Shown: positions 7,837-16,005 of the stretch, piece after piece
Position numbering within the stretch: the stretch's first letter is position 1
Layout: every line of letters starts with the position of its first letter
Assembly: GCF_001524445.2 (NCBI RefSeq)
Contig: NZ_CP013418.1
Coordinates: 2,170,001 to 2,234,000, forward strand
Reading direction: 5' to 3'
Source of the DNA: Burkholderia savannae
Lineage (GTDB): Bacteria; Pseudomonadota; Gammaproteobacteria; Burkholderiales; Burkholderiaceae
Length of the DNA stretch: 64,000 bases
The notes under the pieces: generated by a model
Seen by the model: the letters and a program-made list of their open reading frames with translations, nothing else
Told to the model about the DNA's origin: nothing
Databases searched by the model: none
Translations under genes and position numbers: made by a program

Positions 7837-9645
7837 TCAATGCGCGGCGCCCATCGTCACCTGTTCGACGATCGGCCCGAGCGCAAGCGCCGGCAGATAC
7901 GTGAGCAACGTCATCAGCAAGACCGTTCCGATCAGCAGGACGACGAAGAGCGGGCCATGCGTCGGCAGCGTGCCGGGGCCGGCCGCGCGCCGCACCTTCG
8001 GCGCGAGCGAGCCCGCGAGCGCGAGCACCGGCACGATCGTCGCGAAGCGGCCGAGCCACATCGCCGCCGCGAGCGCCGTGTTGTAGTACGGCGTGTTCGC
8101 GGCGAGGCCGGCGAACGCGCTGCCGTTGTTGTTCGCGGCCGACGTGAACGCGTAGAGGATCTCGCTGAAGCCGTGCGCGCCGGGGTTCGCGATGCCGGCG
8201 ACGCCGTCCGGCAGCAGCACCGATACGGCCGTGCCGACGAGCACGACGATCGGTGTCGCGAGGATCGCGATCGAGACGAGCTTCATGTCGTGCGGATCGA
8301 TCTTCTTGCCGAGATATTTGGGCGCGCGGCCGATCATCAATCCCGCGATGAACACGGCGAGCATCGCATGCACCAGCATGCCGAAGAGTCCCGAGCCGGG
8401 GCCGCCGAACACCACTTCGCCCGTCTGCATCAACGCCATCGGCACGAGTCCGCCGATCGGCGTCAGCGAATCGTGCATCGCGTCGACGGCGCCGTCGCCG
8501 CTCGCCGTCGCGATCGCCGCGTAGAGCGCGGACGACGCGATCCCGAAGCGCGTCTCCTTGCCTTCCATGTTGCCGCCCGGCATCGCTACGGATGCGCGCG
8601 AGTCGATGCCGGGCGCCGTGAGCGTCGCGCTGCCCGCCTGCTCCGCGCGCATCGTTGCCGCGGCGCAGGCGACGAACATCGCGAGCATCGCCGCATAGAT
8701 CGCCCAGCCCTGCCGCGTGTCGCCGACCATCGCGCCGAACGTGTAGCAAAGCGCGGCCGGAAGCAGCAGCAGCGCGAGCATTTGCAGGAAGTTGCTGAAG
8801 GGCGTGGGATTCTCGAACGGATGCGCGGAGTTCGCGTTGAAGAAGCCGCCGCCGTCGCCGCTCAACAGCTTGATCGATTCCTGCGACGCGACGGGCCCCA
8901 TCGGCAGAAGCTGCTCGCGGCTCGTGATCGTGCGCACGACCGGTTGGCCGGCGGCGTTGCGCAACGGCGTGCCGCTGGCGTCGAGCGCGGGCTGCTGCCA
9001 GGTGACGCTTTGCGCGATGTGAACGGCGCGATAGGCGGAGAAGTTCTGGATCGTGCCTTGCGCGATGAACGCGGCGGCGAACAGCACGGACAACGGAATC
9101 AGGATGTACAGCGTCGCGCGCGTGAGGTCGGCCCATAGATTGCCGACGGAGCCGGTGCCGCGCGTCGCGAGCGCGCGGATCAGCGCGAACAGGACGGCGA
9201 TGCCCGCGGCGGCCGACAGGAAACTCTGCACGGCGATGCCGCCCATCTGGCTCAGATAGCTGAGCGTCGTTTCGCCTGCGTAGCCCTGCCAGCTTGTGTT
9301 GGTGACGAAGCTGACGGCCGTGTTGAATGCCGAATCCGCACCGACGGCCGGCAGGGCCTGCGGATTGAGCGGCAGCCTGTGCTGGAGACGCTGCAACGCG
9401 TAGAGCGCGATCGTGCCGAGCACGCTGAACGACAACAACGCGACCGCGTAAGTTTTCCAGCTCATCCCCTGTTCGGGATCGACGCCCGCCGCGCGATACG
9501 TCCATCGCTCGACGGGCCGCAGCATTCGCATCGGCCAAGGCGGATCGCCGTTTGCGACGCGGGCGATGTAGCGCCCGAGCGGCTTGACGAGCAGCGTCAG
9601 CACGATGACGAAAAGGCTGATTTGCAGATACGCGTGCTTGTCCAT
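7837..9645 (-). CDS. kdpA: Potassium-transporting ATPase subunit A, orphan
   Basis: 602 aa with about ten hydrophobic segments. The potassium-channel-like subunit of the Kdp P-type ATPase; selectivity-filter-like loops are visible (SFVTNTSWQGYAGETTLSYLSQ, GDGGGFFNANSAHPFENPTPFSN, GLFGMLVHAM, FTSAANNNGSAFAGL). The frame is intact and the start has a GGGAG Shine-Dalgarno. KdpA normally works with KdpB (ATPase), KdpC and KdpF, encoded next to it. Here the gene is followed by a terminator and converging tdh, and none of the partners or the KdpDE regulators is nearby. It must pair with subunits encoded elsewhere, do something else, or be a relic. Confidence 0.95.
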   Translation of the reverse strand: MDKHAYLQISLFVIVLTLLVKPLGRYIARVANGDPPWPMRMLRPVERWTYRAAGVDPEQGMSWKTYAVALLSFSVLGTIALYALQRLQHRLPLNPQALPAVGADSAFNTAVSFVTNTSWQGYAGETTLSYLSQMGGIAVQSFLSAAAGIAVLFALIRALATRGTGSVGNLWADLTRATLYILIPLSVLFAAAFIAQGTIQNFSAYRAVHIAQSVTWQQPALDASGTPLRNAAGQPVVRTITSREQLLPMGPVASQESIKLLSGDGGGFFNANSAHPFENPTPFSNFLQMLALLLLPAALCYTFGAMVGDTRQGWAIYAAMLAMFVACAAATMRAEQAGSATLTAPGIDSRASVAMPGGNMEGKETRFGIASSALYAAIATASGDGAVDAMHDSLTPIGGLVPMALMQTGEVVFGGPGSGLFGMLVHAMLAVFIAGLMIGRAPKYLGKKIDPHDMKLVSIAILATPIVVLVGTAVSVLLPDGVAGIANPGAHGFSEILYAFTSAANNNGSAFAGLAANTPYYNTALAAAMWLGRFATIVPVLALAGSLAPKVRRAAGPGTLPTHGPLFVVLLIGTVLLMTLLTYLPALALGPIVEQVTMGAAH

Positions 9646-9801
9646 CGATTCTCCCGCTTCGGCAGTCGGTTCGGCCGCGCTTCATGTCTCCATTACAGCG
9701 CGGCACGTGTCAAATCGATCGAAAGACTCGGGTGGCGGGAGTAAACATCGCATCAATATTTCCAAGCGACGCTCCGCGATTTCACGCCATGCGCACGTGC
9801 T

Positions 9802-10230
9802 CTATTTCGCTTCGTCGAGCAAATGCGGATTCAATTCAATGTTCAGGATGACTAGCCAACGTTTCGGGCAACCGGTCGGAACGTCGGGCAGCGTATCGAC
9901 GGTCGGGGCCTTGCGCAGGCGCCCGCTTGCTCGTGCATCGAGATAGGCGCGCTGCGCATCGGATTGCAGCCAGAAACTGACGAGCGCGCACGTGACGAAA
10001 TTGAAGAGCAGCAGCGGGCCGGGTTCGACGTCGTGGCCGAATGCGTGAGCGAGGCCGGCGAATGCCGTCGTCAACACCTGGCTCACCGCGATCGTGATGC
10101 ACACGACCTTGGCGAGCCCGCGCGCGCGCATCGCGGCTCGCACGTTGGCCGGCTTGCGCGCGTTCGGATCGCCAGAATCGCCCGAATCGTGCGTGCGGTC
10201 GCGCCGGTGCGTTTCGTCGTCGGCGCTCAT
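9802..10230 (-). CDS. Hypothetical two-helix membrane protein, 142 aa
   Basis: Charged N-terminal tail (residues 1-40), then two hydrophobic segments (about 40-62 VVCITIAVSQVLTTAFAGLAHAF and 72-88 LLLFNFVTCALVSFW), then a C-terminal domain ending in RWLVILNIELNPHLLDEAK. I do not recognise the family. The ATG at 10230 overlaps the TGA of the upstream acetyltransferase (ATGA), so translation is probably coupled; this also argues against the longer open frame that runs through that gene. Confidence 0.7.
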   Translation of the reverse strand: MSADDETHRRDRTHDSGDSGDPNARKPANVRAAMRARGLAKVVCITIAVSQVLTTAFAGLAHAFGHDVEPGPLLLFNFVTCALVSFWLQSDAQRAYLDARASGRLRKAPTVDTLPDVPTGCPKRWLVILNIELNPHLLDEAK

Positions 10231-10874
10231 GCGACGCGACCGAGCGGTGTCGGCGTTGGCGTCGGTATCAGCGGCAGTTCGCGCATTTTCCATCCATACG
10301 AAGGCGATGCGTCCGTCGACTTGCTGAGGATCGCGCTGTCGTAGCCTTTGCCGGAAAAATGCATGACGTCGACGATTCGGAATCCTTGACGCGTATAGAA
10401 CTCGACGAGATGCGCGGCGGGTTGCGGCGTATCGAGCGCGAGGCGCCGATAGCCGCGCGCGGCCGCCCAATGCGCGGCGAACGTGAGCATCGAGCAGCCG
10501 ATGCCGCGCCCTTGCCACACCGGATCGACGCCGAACTGGCGCAGCGTCGCGACGTTGGCGCGGCGATAGAGCTCGCACGGCGACGACAAATCGCGCGTAT
10601 GAAGCGTCATCGTCGCGACCAGGTGGCCGTTGCAGACGGCGACGAAGCACTCGCCCGCGAGCGCGCGCTGCCGCGTGACGGCGGCCGGCTGATCGACGCA
10701 AGGGCAATTGAGTCCCATTTGGCCGAGCCGCGCGAATGCGCGATGCAGCAGCGCGGTCAGCTCTTCGTACGAGTCGTGCGCCGGATCGAAACGCCTCAGC
10801 ACGACACGGCCTTCCACGCGCTTCGCGCATGCGAAATGCATTGCTCGTTCGTTCTTCGCTCGTTGCTGTTGCAT
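10227..10874 (-). CDS. GNAT-family N-acetyltransferase
   Basis: 215 aa. The acetyl-CoA binding motif A is clear (TLRQFGVDPVWQGRGIGCSMLTFAAHWAAARGYRRLALDTP), followed by the motif B signature (EFYTRQGFRIVD). Substrate unknown. I chose the ATG at 10874 because GGAGG lies 5 bases upstream and a sigma-70-like promoter ends just before it; the frame is open further upstream, but that stretch contains the promoter. The last base pairs overlap the start of the downstream membrane protein, so the two form an operon. Confidence 0.85.
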   Translation of the reverse strand: MQQQRAKNERAMHFACAKRVEGRVVLRRFDPAHDSYEELTALLHRAFARLGQMGLNCPCVDQPAAVTRQRALAGECFVAVCNGHLVATMTLHTRDLSSPCELYRRANVATLRQFGVDPVWQGRGIGCSMLTFAAHWAAARGYRRLALDTPQPAAHLVEFYTRQGFRIVDVMHFSGKGYDSAILSKSTDASPSYGWKMRELPLIPTPTPTPLGRVA

Positions 10875-10904
10875 GACACCTCCCAAACCTCGACGGTTGC
10901 CCGA

Positions 10905-10934
10905 AGTGTAGGGAGGCGCGAGCGCGCCTTTCAA
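10905..10934 (-). promoter_or_regulatory. Sigma-70-like promoter for the GNAT gene
   Basis: On the minus strand TTGAAA (10934-10929) is followed after 18 bases by TACACT (10910-10905). Predicted transcription would begin near 10898, just upstream of the GGAGG and ATG at 10874. The spacer contains a small GC-rich inverted repeat (GGCGCG CTCG CGCC). Confidence 0.55.
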
Positions 10935-11042
10935 GAAAAAATGTCGTAAAAAATTTTCGTGACGGCGACGTGAGTCGCGGTGCATGAGGATCGAGTATCG
11001 TCGCGGATCGCGAGCGCCGTGAGAGGGTACGTCATCGGCGCG

Positions 11043-11693
11043 TCATTGCGCCGGCGCTACGCCTTCCTTGACGAATTCCGCCTCGATGCGCACGCGCACG
11101 TGGTCGCCGACGGCCGGAAACCAGCTCGTCACGCCGAATTGCGCGCGGCTGAACGTGCCGCTCGCGGAAAAGCCGAGCGTGTCCTGCTTCGTCAACGGAT
11201 TGCGGCCGTAGCCATTGAACGTGACGGCGAGCGTGACGGGGCGCGTCGCGCCGCGGATCGTCAGGTTGCCGGCCAACGTGCCTTGCGTCGCGCTCGTGCG
11301 CGTGAAGTGCGCGCCGTCGAAACGGATCTGCGGATAGCGGGCGGCGTCGAGCGCGTCGGCGCCCGCGACGAGCTTGTCGAGCAGCGGCACGTTGGTGTCG
11401 ATGCTTGCCGCGTCGATCGACGCCGTCACGCCGCTGTCGGCAAGCCCGCCCGCGCGCCAGTCGAGCTGCGCGCTCGCGCGATCGAAACGCATCGTGAAGC
11501 GCGAATACTTGAAATGGTCGACGTCGAACACGATGCTCCAGTGGTGCGGATCGAGCGTGTAGCGGCCGGCCGGAACGGCGGCTTCCGCCGTCGACACGCT
11601 GTGCGTGACGACCCGCAGCGGCGTGCAGCTCGCCGTCGCGCCCGCGAGCGCAACCGCGCATGCGATCCATCCCGCCCATCTCGCCGGTTTCAT
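11043..11693 (-). CDS. YceI-family periplasmic protein
   Basis: 216 aa from the ATG at 11693, which has a GAGG Shine-Dalgarno. The N-terminus is an export signal (MKPARWAGWIACAVALAGATASC) whose end resembles a lipobox. The rest is a YceI lipocalin-like barrel: AGRYTLDPHHWSIVFDVDHFKYSRFTMRFDRASAQL at the start, and NLTIRGATRPVTLAVTFNGYGRNPLTKQDTLGFSASGTFSRAQFGVTSW in the second half. Members bind isoprenoid-type lipids. The gene is divergent from a tetR gene that shares its promoter region, so it is probably repressed by it. Confidence 0.87.
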   Translation of the reverse strand: MKPARWAGWIACAVALAGATASCTPLRVVTHSVSTAEAAVPAGRYTLDPHHWSIVFDVDHFKYSRFTMRFDRASAQLDWRAGGLADSGVTASIDAASIDTNVPLLDKLVAGADALDAARYPQIRFDGAHFTRTSATQGTLAGNLTIRGATRPVTLAVTFNGYGRNPLTKQDTLGFSASGTFSRAQFGVTSWFPAVGDHVRVRIEAEFVKEGVAPAQ

Positions 11694-11745
11694 CCGAACC
11701 TCGTTTGTCGAACGCGTCGAAAGACGATAGCGCATCGATTCGAGG

Positions 11746-11774
11746 TTGACAAAGGAGAATGATCGTTCTACCGT
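11746..11774 (+). promoter_or_regulatory. tetR promoter with an internal palindromic operator
   Basis: TTGACA (11746-11751) and TACCGT (11769-11774) are 17 bases apart. The spacer holds AGAATGATCGTTCT (11756-11769), a palindrome with one mismatch, of the type TetR-family repressors bind. Predicted transcription starts at or within a base or two of the ATG at 11781, and no Shine-Dalgarno lies close to that ATG, so the message may be leaderless. Confidence 0.6.
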
Positions 11775-11780
11775 AAACGC

Positions 11781-12401
11781 ATGAACACGAAACCTGACCT
11801 TTCCCCCGCCGCAGCCGGCGCGCGCGAGCGCTTGCTCGACGCGGCCGAGACGCTGATCTACGCGGGCGGCATTCATGCGACGGGCGTCGACGCGATCGTC
11901 AAGCTGTCGGGCGCCGCGCGCAAGAGCTTCTATACGCACTTCGAATCGAAGGAGGCGCTCGTCGCCGCCGCGCTCGAACGTCGTGACGAACGCTGGATGA
12001 CGTGGTTCGTCGACGCGACGGAAAAACGCGGCAAGACGCCGCGCGCGCGGCTCGTCGGCATGTTCGACGTGCTGCGCGAATGGTTTGAGCAGGCGGATTT
12101 TCATGGCTGCGCGTTCCTGAACGCGGCGGGCGAGATCGAGCATCCGGACGATCCGGTGCGTGTCGTCGCGCGCGAGCACAAGGAACGCCTGCGCGCGTTC
12201 GTGCGCGAGCAGCTCGACGCGCATGCGGCCGAGGCCGGCGCGGATCGCCGGCACGTCGCGCGGCTCGCGCGCCAGTGGCTCGTGCTGATCGACGGCGCGA
12301 TCGGCGTCGCGCTCGTGAGCGGCGATGCATCGGCGGCGCGCGACGCGCGCGCGGCGGCGGAGCTGCTGCTCGACGCGACGTTGCCGAGCCGGTCCGGCTG
12401 A
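11781..12401 (+). CDS. TetR-family transcriptional repressor
   Basis: 206 aa. Residues about 13-60 form the TetR helix-turn-helix ([51 protein letters not shown]). The helical C-terminal ligand domain includes the conserved [10 protein letters not shown] segment. It likely represses itself and the divergent yceI-like gene through the palindrome in the intergenic region. The ligand is unknown. Confidence 0.9.
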   Translation: MNTKPDLSPAAAGARERLLDAAETLIYAGGIHATGVDAIVKLSGAARKSFYTHFESKEALVAAALERRDERWMTWFVDATEKRGKTPRARLVGMFDVLREWFEQADFHGCAFLNAAGEIEHPDDPVRVVAREHKERLRAFVREQLDAHAAEAGADRRHVARLARQWLVLIDGAIGVALVSGDASAARDARAAAELLLDATLPSRSG

Positions 12402-12502
12402 CGCTCCCCCTTTTCCTTCACTCGAATAGCCGTACCTCGACCTGCCCGCCGTCCGTCGGCGAGCCGGGCAGGCCCTTTCACGTCCTCAATCTGGAGAACA
12501 CG

Positions 12503-12982
12503 ATGTCCGATTCAACCGAAATCCGCCCGCCCGTTCCGCCGTTCACGCGCGAAACCGCGATTCAAAAAGTTCGGGCTGCTGAAGATGGCTGGAACACGCG
12601 CGACCCCGAGCGCGTGTCGCTCGCCTATACGCCGCAGAGCAAGTGGCGCAACCGCGCGGAGTTCGCCACGGGCCGCGCGGAGATCGTCGCGCTGCTGCGC
12701 CGCAAGTGGACGCGCGAGCTCGACTATCGGCTGATCAAGGAATTGTGGGCGTTCACGGGCAACCGGATCGCGGTGCGCTTCGCGTACGAATGGCGCGACG
12801 ACGCGGGCAACTGGTTCCGCTCGTACGGCAACGAAAACTGGGAATTCGACGAGAACGGGCTGATGGCGCATCGCCACGCTTGCATCAACGACATGCCGAT
12901 TCGCGAATCGGATCGCCTGTTCCATTGGCCGCTCGGCCGCCGGCCCGACGATCATCCGGGCTTGTCGGACCTCGGGCTTTGA
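12503..12982 (+). CDS. DUF1348 / SnoaL-like (NTF2-fold) protein
   Basis: 159 aa with a GGAG Shine-Dalgarno 7 bases before the ATG. The sequence matches the nuclear-transport-factor-2-like DUF1348 family: [43 protein letters not shown], then [15 protein letters not shown] and [25 protein letters not shown] segments, ending with the family's [17 protein letters not shown]. Function is unknown. It follows the tetR gene after 100 bases on the same strand and may belong to the same regulon. Confidence 0.85.
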   Translation: MSDSTEIRPPVPPFTRETAIQKVRAAEDGWNTRDPERVSLAYTPQSKWRNRAEFATGRAEIVALLRRKWTRELDYRLIKELWAFTGNRIAVRFAYEWRDDAGNWFRSYGNENWEFDENGLMAHRHACINDMPIRESDRLFHWPLGRRPDDHPGLSDLGL

Positions 12983-13125
12983 GCGACGGCGCGCGGCGCG
13001 CGACGTCGCGCCGCCATCGAGCGGCGTGCGTTGCCGAAGCGTCGCGCGATTCGTCATGGGTAGCGCGGGTGGTTGCGATGCGTCGGGGCGTTGCGTCGTG
13101 CGATGTTTGGACGCCGCGCGTAGAG

Positions 13126-13251
13126 CGCTGAACGCCGAACGCCGAACGCCGAACGCTGAACGCCAAGCGCCAAGCGCCAAGCGCCAAGCGCCAAGCGCCA
13201 AGCGCCAAGCGCCAAGCGCCAAACGCCAAACGCCAAACGCCAAACGCTAAG
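13126..13251. repeat. 18-copy heptamer tandem array (CGCCAAG and variants)
   Basis: Eighteen consecutive 7-mers: one CGCTGAA, three CGCCGAA, one CGCTGAA, eight CGCCAAG, four CGCCAAA and one CGCTAAG. Blocks of identical variants suggest expansion by slippage. The array fills much of the 360-bp gap between two converging genes; I see no gene in the rest of that gap. Confidence 0.95.
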
Positions 13252-13342
13252 CATAGCGCGACGACCGCCTGTCGCGAGCGTCGAATGCGATCGGGCGCCG
13301 CTTCGGCGGCGCCCCGAACGGCGGCGCCCGGTGCCGTTCGCA

Positions 13343-14335
13343 TCATCCTCGCTGCGGCACCTCGCGCTCCAGATGGCCGAGCCGAACGACCGTCACGCCC
13401 GGGCGCAACTGGCGCAGCGACGGCATCACGAGCACGCAGTCCGGATACGGCGTCGTGACGGGCTCGCCGTTCGACCAGCCGATCACTTCGCCCGCTTTCG
13501 CGAAATGCTCGAGGCCGGTGTATGCATCGGCGAAACGAAAGTCGTGGCTCGTCGCGACGACGGGTTCCGTCACCTGCACGACTCGCATCGTCTTTGCCAG
13601 CGGCAGGAACCAGTCGACGGGCAGATCCTGTCCGTCGACGATGCCCGAGGCGACCAGAAAGCGCGCGGTGCTGTCGCGCGCGACGGCCGCCGCTCGCGCC
13701 TCCCAGTGCTGACCGCATTCGATGAGGAGCGCATTTTTCGCGCTCGCCGGATCGCCGAAGCCGCCGTAATCGCGCATCCGCTTGCCTTCCGGATGGCCTT
13801 CGTCGCGAATCACCGTTGCCGGCGCGCCGATCCGCAGCGCGAGCGCGGTGCCCTTGTCGAGCGGCCCGGCGACGATCAGCGGCGCGCTGCGTTCGTGCAT
13901 CGAATGCAGGTCGAGCAGCCAGTCGGCTTCGTCGACGAACGGCCGCATTGCGCGCGCGCGATCGAGCTCGACCGAGCGCTTCGACGGATCGTCCAGCACC
14001 GCGGGCGTCCATACGCGATTGAAATCCTGATCGACGAAGCGCGCAGCGTCGGGCTTGTCCGCATCGAAGCGCTCGTACGCGGCGACGTTCGCGAACGACA
14101 GCGTCAGCACGCCGCGGCGCGGCCGCAACCTCATCTTCAACAACGCATCCACGACGATCGCGCCGCACACTTCGTTGCCGTGCGTGAGCGCATTGATCAT
14201 CACGTGCGGGCCGGGCGCGCCCGAATCGAAGCGATGCACGTAGTCGACGCCGGCGTTGCCGGCACGATGCGCATCGAGGTTCGGAAAGTCGACCTCGATC
14301 GAATAGTGAGGAAATACGGGAGCCGATTCGGTCAT
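13343..14335 (-). CDS. Succinylglutamate desuccinylase/aspartoacylase family (M14-type) zinc hydrolase
   Basis: 330 aa. The zinc ligands are visible as THGNEVCG (His and Glu about residues 51-54) and the second site DLHSMHERSAP; an RFVDQDFNRVW substrate-binding segment and a late Glu (LLIECGQHWEA) also fit. These enzymes remove acyl groups from amino acids; the substrate here is not evident. The succinate-semialdehyde-type dehydrogenase gene ends 140 bases upstream on the same strand, so a joint role is possible. The start codon region carries two copies of the 18-bp motif. Confidence 0.85.
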   Translation of the reverse strand: MTESAPVFPHYSIEVDFPNLDAHRAGNAGVDYVHRFDSGAPGPHVMINALTHGNEVCGAIVVDALLKMRLRPRRGVLTLSFANVAAYERFDADKPDAARFVDQDFNRVWTPAVLDDPSKRSVELDRARAMRPFVDEADWLLDLHSMHERSAPLIVAGPLDKGTALALRIGAPATVIRDEGHPEGKRMRDYGGFGDPASAKNALLIECGQHWEARAAAVARDSTARFLVASGIVDGQDLPVDWFLPLAKTMRVVQVTEPVVATSHDFRFADAYTGLEHFAKAGEVIGWSNGEPVTTPYPDCVLVMPSLRQLRPGVTVVRLGHLEREVPQRG

Positions 14336-14353
14336 GGTGAGCTTTTTCGGGAG
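14305..14353 (+). repeat. Pair C/D of the 18-bp GGTGAG..TTCGGG motif
   Basis: AGTGAGGAAATACGGGAG (14305-14322) overlaps the first codons of the hydrolase gene, which reads the other strand. GGTGAGCTTTTTCGGGAG (14336-14353) lies immediately upstream of its start codon. The starts are 31 bp apart. The pair has the same order of variants as pair A/B at 689-730. Confidence 0.7.
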
Positions 14354-14476
14354 TCGATGAAAATGTCGCGGCGGATCACGTGCGCGCGCGATCGCGAACC
14401 TGGCCGGCGCCGCGCATACGGCGCCGTTCGGTGAGCGATTTCATGCGTGCGCGCGCACGTTTCATCGTGAAAGGCG

Positions 14477-15949
14477 TCAATCGAGATTGCCTTCGCACAG
14501 ATACTTGATCGCGAGATAGTCGTCGAGCCCGTAGCGCGATCCTTCGCGGCCGTAGCCCGATTCCTTGACGCCGCCGAACGGCGCGGCCTCGCTCGCGAGC
14601 GCACCTTCGTTGACACCGACGACGCCGGCCTCGAGCCGCGACGACACGCGCGCGATCCGCCGCACGTTCTGCGTGTAGAAGTAGGCGGCGAGGCCGTACG
14701 GCGTGTCGTTCGCTGCGGCGATGGCTTCGTCTTCGGTCGAGAATCGGAACAACGCAACTACCGGTCCGAACGTCTCCTCGCCGCAAAGCTGCATGCCGGG
14801 CGCGGCGTCGGCGAGCACGGTCGGCGCATAGAAGTGCGGGCCGATCTCGGCGAGACGCCGGCCGCCCGTCAGCACGCGCGCGCCGCGCGTCACCGCGTCG
14901 TCGACGTGGCGCGCGATCTTGTCGACCGCGCGCGCGTTGATCATCGGGCCGATCTGCGCGGCGGAATCGGTCGCCGGCGCGACGCGCAGCGCGCCCACCC
15001 GCTCGGCGACGCGCGCCGCGAACGCGTCGTACACGCCTTCCTGCACGTACACGCGATTCGGACACACGCAGGTCTGCCCGCCGTTGCGGAATTTCGCGGC
15101 CATCAGGCCGCCGACGGCCGCGTCGAGATCGGCGTCGTCGAACACGATGAACGGCGCGTTGCCGCCGAGTTCGAGCGACAGCTTCTTCAGCGTCGCCGCC
15201 GATTCGCGCGCGAGGAACTTGCCGACGGGCGTCGAGCCGGTGAACGTGATCTTGCGCACGCGCGAATCGGCGAGCCAGTCGCCGACCGCTTCGACGCCGC
15301 GCTCGCGCGACGCCGAGATCATGTTCAGCACGCCGGGCGGCACGCCGGCTTCCATCGCGAGGAACGCGAGCGCGAGCGCGGTGAGCGGCGTGTCCTCCGC
15401 CGGCTTCGCGACGACCGTGCAGCCCGCCGCGAGCGCCGGCGCGATCTTGCGCGCGATCATCGCGAGCGGAAAGTTCCACGGCGTGATCGCCGCGACGATG
15501 CCGATCGGCTCCTTCACCACGCTCATCCGCTTGCCGTGGTGCTGCTGCGGGATGACGTCGCCGTACGCTCGCGTCGCTTCCTCGGCGAACCACTGCACGT
15601 ACGACGCGCCGTACGCGACTTCGCCGAGCGCCTCGGCGAGCGGCTTGCCTTGCTCGCGCGACATCAGGCGCGCGAGGTCTTCGGTGTGCCAGACGATCGC
15701 CGCGTGCCACGCGCGCAGGATCGCGGCGCGTTCGCGCGCGGGCGTCGCGCGCCACGCGGGCAGCGCGCGGGCGGCGGCGTCGGTGGCGGCCCGCGCGTCG
15801 TCGGCGCCGCTGTCGGCGGCTTCGGAGATCACGTCGAGCGCGGCCGGATCGGACACGGCATAGCGGCTGCCCGACGCGGCGGGGCGCCATTCGCCGTCGA
15901 TCAGGTTGCCGGTGCGGAGGAGTTCGGTGCGGGACAGCGTGAGCGGCAT
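14477..15949 (-). CDS. NAD(P)-dependent aldehyde dehydrogenase, succinate-semialdehyde type
   Basis: 490 aa, full length. Oxidises an aldehyde (probably succinate semialdehyde or similar) to the acid. Landmarks: GIVAAITPWNFPLAMIARKIAPALAAGCTVVAKPAEDTPL (cofactor site), ITFTGSTPVGKFL, catalytic Glu in KLSLELGGNAPFIV, and catalytic Cys in NGGQTCVCPNRVYV. The adjacent CVC and overall sequence match the GabD-like family. Start at the ATG at 15949, preceded by AGGA 8 bases upstream; the frame open further upstream is a shadow of the next gene. The dehydrogenase upstream ends 56 bases away on the same strand, so both probably share a transcript. Confidence 0.9.
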   Translation of the reverse strand: MPLTLSRTELLRTGNLIDGEWRPAASGSRYAVSDPAALDVISEAADSGADDARAATDAAARALPAWRATPARERAAILRAWHAAIVWHTEDLARLMSREQGKPLAEALGEVAYGASYVQWFAEEATRAYGDVIPQQHHGKRMSVVKEPIGIVAAITPWNFPLAMIARKIAPALAAGCTVVAKPAEDTPLTALALAFLAMEAGVPPGVLNMISASRERGVEAVGDWLADSRVRKITFTGSTPVGKFLARESAATLKKLSLELGGNAPFIVFDDADLDAAVGGLMAAKFRNGGQTCVCPNRVYVQEGVYDAFAARVAERVGALRVAPATDSAAQIGPMINARAVDKIARHVDDAVTRGARVLTGGRRLAEIGPHFYAPTVLADAAPGMQLCGEETFGPVVALFRFSTEDEAIAAANDTPYGLAAYFYTQNVRRIARVSSRLEAGVVGVNEGALASEAAPFGGVKESGYGREGSRYGLDDYLAIKYLCEGNLD

Positions 15950-16005
15950 GGTGCGAATCCTGACGAAACGATGCGGTTGAAACGGCGCGCGGCGATCGAA
16001 GGCGA

